DNA of 64,000 nt. Origin: Flavobacterium sp. WV_118_3. Its GTDB lineage: Bacteria; Bacteroidota; Bacteroidia; Flavobacteriales; Flavobacteriaceae. Each line of letters begins with the position of its first letter. Position 1 is the stretch's first letter. Positions 63,739-64,000 of the stretch are shown in pieces. The stretch spans positions 1,922,001 to 1,986,000 of the forward strand of contig NZ_CP156060.1 of NCBI RefSeq assembly GCF_039778605.1, read 5' to 3'. The translations under genes were made by a program, and so were the position numbers. Under the pieces are notes generated by a model. The model was not told the origin of the DNA, did not search any database, and was given only the letters and a program-made list of their open reading frames with translations.

Positions 63739-64000
63739 GACACTATCCCAAAAAGTGTGTAAGTTAAAAAATAACAGGGTTTGACTTTTTATTTAAAGTT
63801 GAACCCTTTTTTCAAATATGGTTAAGAACTGATTGAGGATTAATCCCCAATTATGGATTGGCATAGTCCATTTTTTGGTTGCTTCTCTTAAAGCCAAATA
63901 TACGGATTTTAAAACGGCTTCATCCGTAGGGAATGACAATTTGTTTTTGGTATATTTTCTAATTTTCCCATTAAGATTTTCAATTAGATTTGTGGTGTAA
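63739..64000 (-). mobile_element. IS256-family insertion sequence, right edge
   Basis: The element starts near GACACTATCCCAAAAAGTG at 63739, probably its terminal repeat, and runs off the window. The minus strand carries the end of the transposase gene. The other end and target duplication are not visible. Confidence 0.7.
63793..64000 (-). CDS. IS256-family transposase, C-terminal fragment
   Basis: The minus-strand frame reads [19 protein letters not shown], then [20 protein letters not shown] and [20 protein letters not shown], ending with a stop at 63793. YTTN-IE-LN and [16 protein letters not shown] are diagnostic of the IS256 (DDE) transposase C-terminus. The catalytic part is beyond the window. 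Confidence 0.9.
   Translation of the reverse strand, partial: YTTNLIENLNGKIRKYTKNKLSFPTDEAVLKSVYLALREATKKWTMPIHNWGLILNQFLTIFEKRVQL

Noticed and set aside
1..64000. tRNA, rRNA, riboswitch or CRISPR array
   Set aside because: No cloverleaf, conserved rRNA string, riboswitch core or regularly spaced repeat set was seen by eye.

Overview
The window looks like a chromosome segment of a Flavobacteriaceae bacterium, most likely Flavobacterium or a close relative. This rests on the protein families (LytTR two-component system with a TPR kinase, DUF3592, secreted TPR serine hydrolases, GIGT-type tail-fibre cassettes, 3-coathanger-like C-terminus), on promoters with the Bacteroidetes -7 box TAnnTTTG, on A-rich leaders without strong Shine-Dalgarno sites, and on low G+C. 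No rRNA, tRNA or CRISPR array was seen.

Layout. 0-2.2 kb: two AT-rich SIR2-fold genes (the first runs off the left edge), probably the end of a defence island. 2.6-6.5 kb: a JAB/RadC protein with an extra C-terminal helical tail, a frameshifted ParD antitoxin remnant, a DUF3592 membrane protein, and a three-gene run (PTH2-like plus two orphans). 6.5-25.1 kb: the most unusual part, a minus-strand locus of eleven genes. From its promoter side it encodes a secreted tail-collar protein, a 229-aa protein, a 1088-aa DUF6603-like protein, two very large orphan proteins (732 and 1183 aa), a Kelch-like propeller protein, a secreted CBM96-like/propeller/coathanger-like protein, a secreted S74 tail-spike-like protein and a second collar protein. 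A hairpin and polypurine heptad repeats then separate a PGRP-type amidase with two SH3 domains and a membrane alpha/beta hydrolase. No sheath, tube, baseplate or capsid gene is present, so this is not a recognisable prophage or contractile injection system. I regard it as the best candidate for an undescribed system.

25.3-31 kb: a secreted RidA-like protein, a truncated VOC remnant, a GH64/thaumatin-like beta-1,3-glucanase candidate, and a LytTR response regulator overlapping its TPR histidine kinase. 31-50.7 kb: mostly ordinary metabolic and regulatory genes: a Crp/Fnr regulator with an epimerase-type SDR, secreted serine hydrolases, MgtC-like protein, a Bor-like lipoprotein, an AraC regulator with two SDR genes sharing a 17-bp operator, an M14 carboxypeptidase, a padR-HAAS-hydrolase operon, an HxlR/nitroreductase divergent pair, a deacetylase-like protein and an NmrA-like protein. 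A decayed AraC gene also lies here.

50.7-64 kb: an accessory, AT-rich stretch. It has a DUF2975/XRE pair, a series of small orphan genes with the look of polymorphic-toxin immunity genes, a membrane protein gene broken by one in-frame TGA, mgtA, a DUF3883 protein, a FAH-family hydrolase, an APH-like kinase, an esterase lipoprotein, and the end of an IS256-family element at the right edge. Degraded copies of a dispersed intergenic repeat lie between these genes. Several other palindromic repeats, one family built on CACCTGACAGGTTT, are scattered across the window and often sit where terminators would be.
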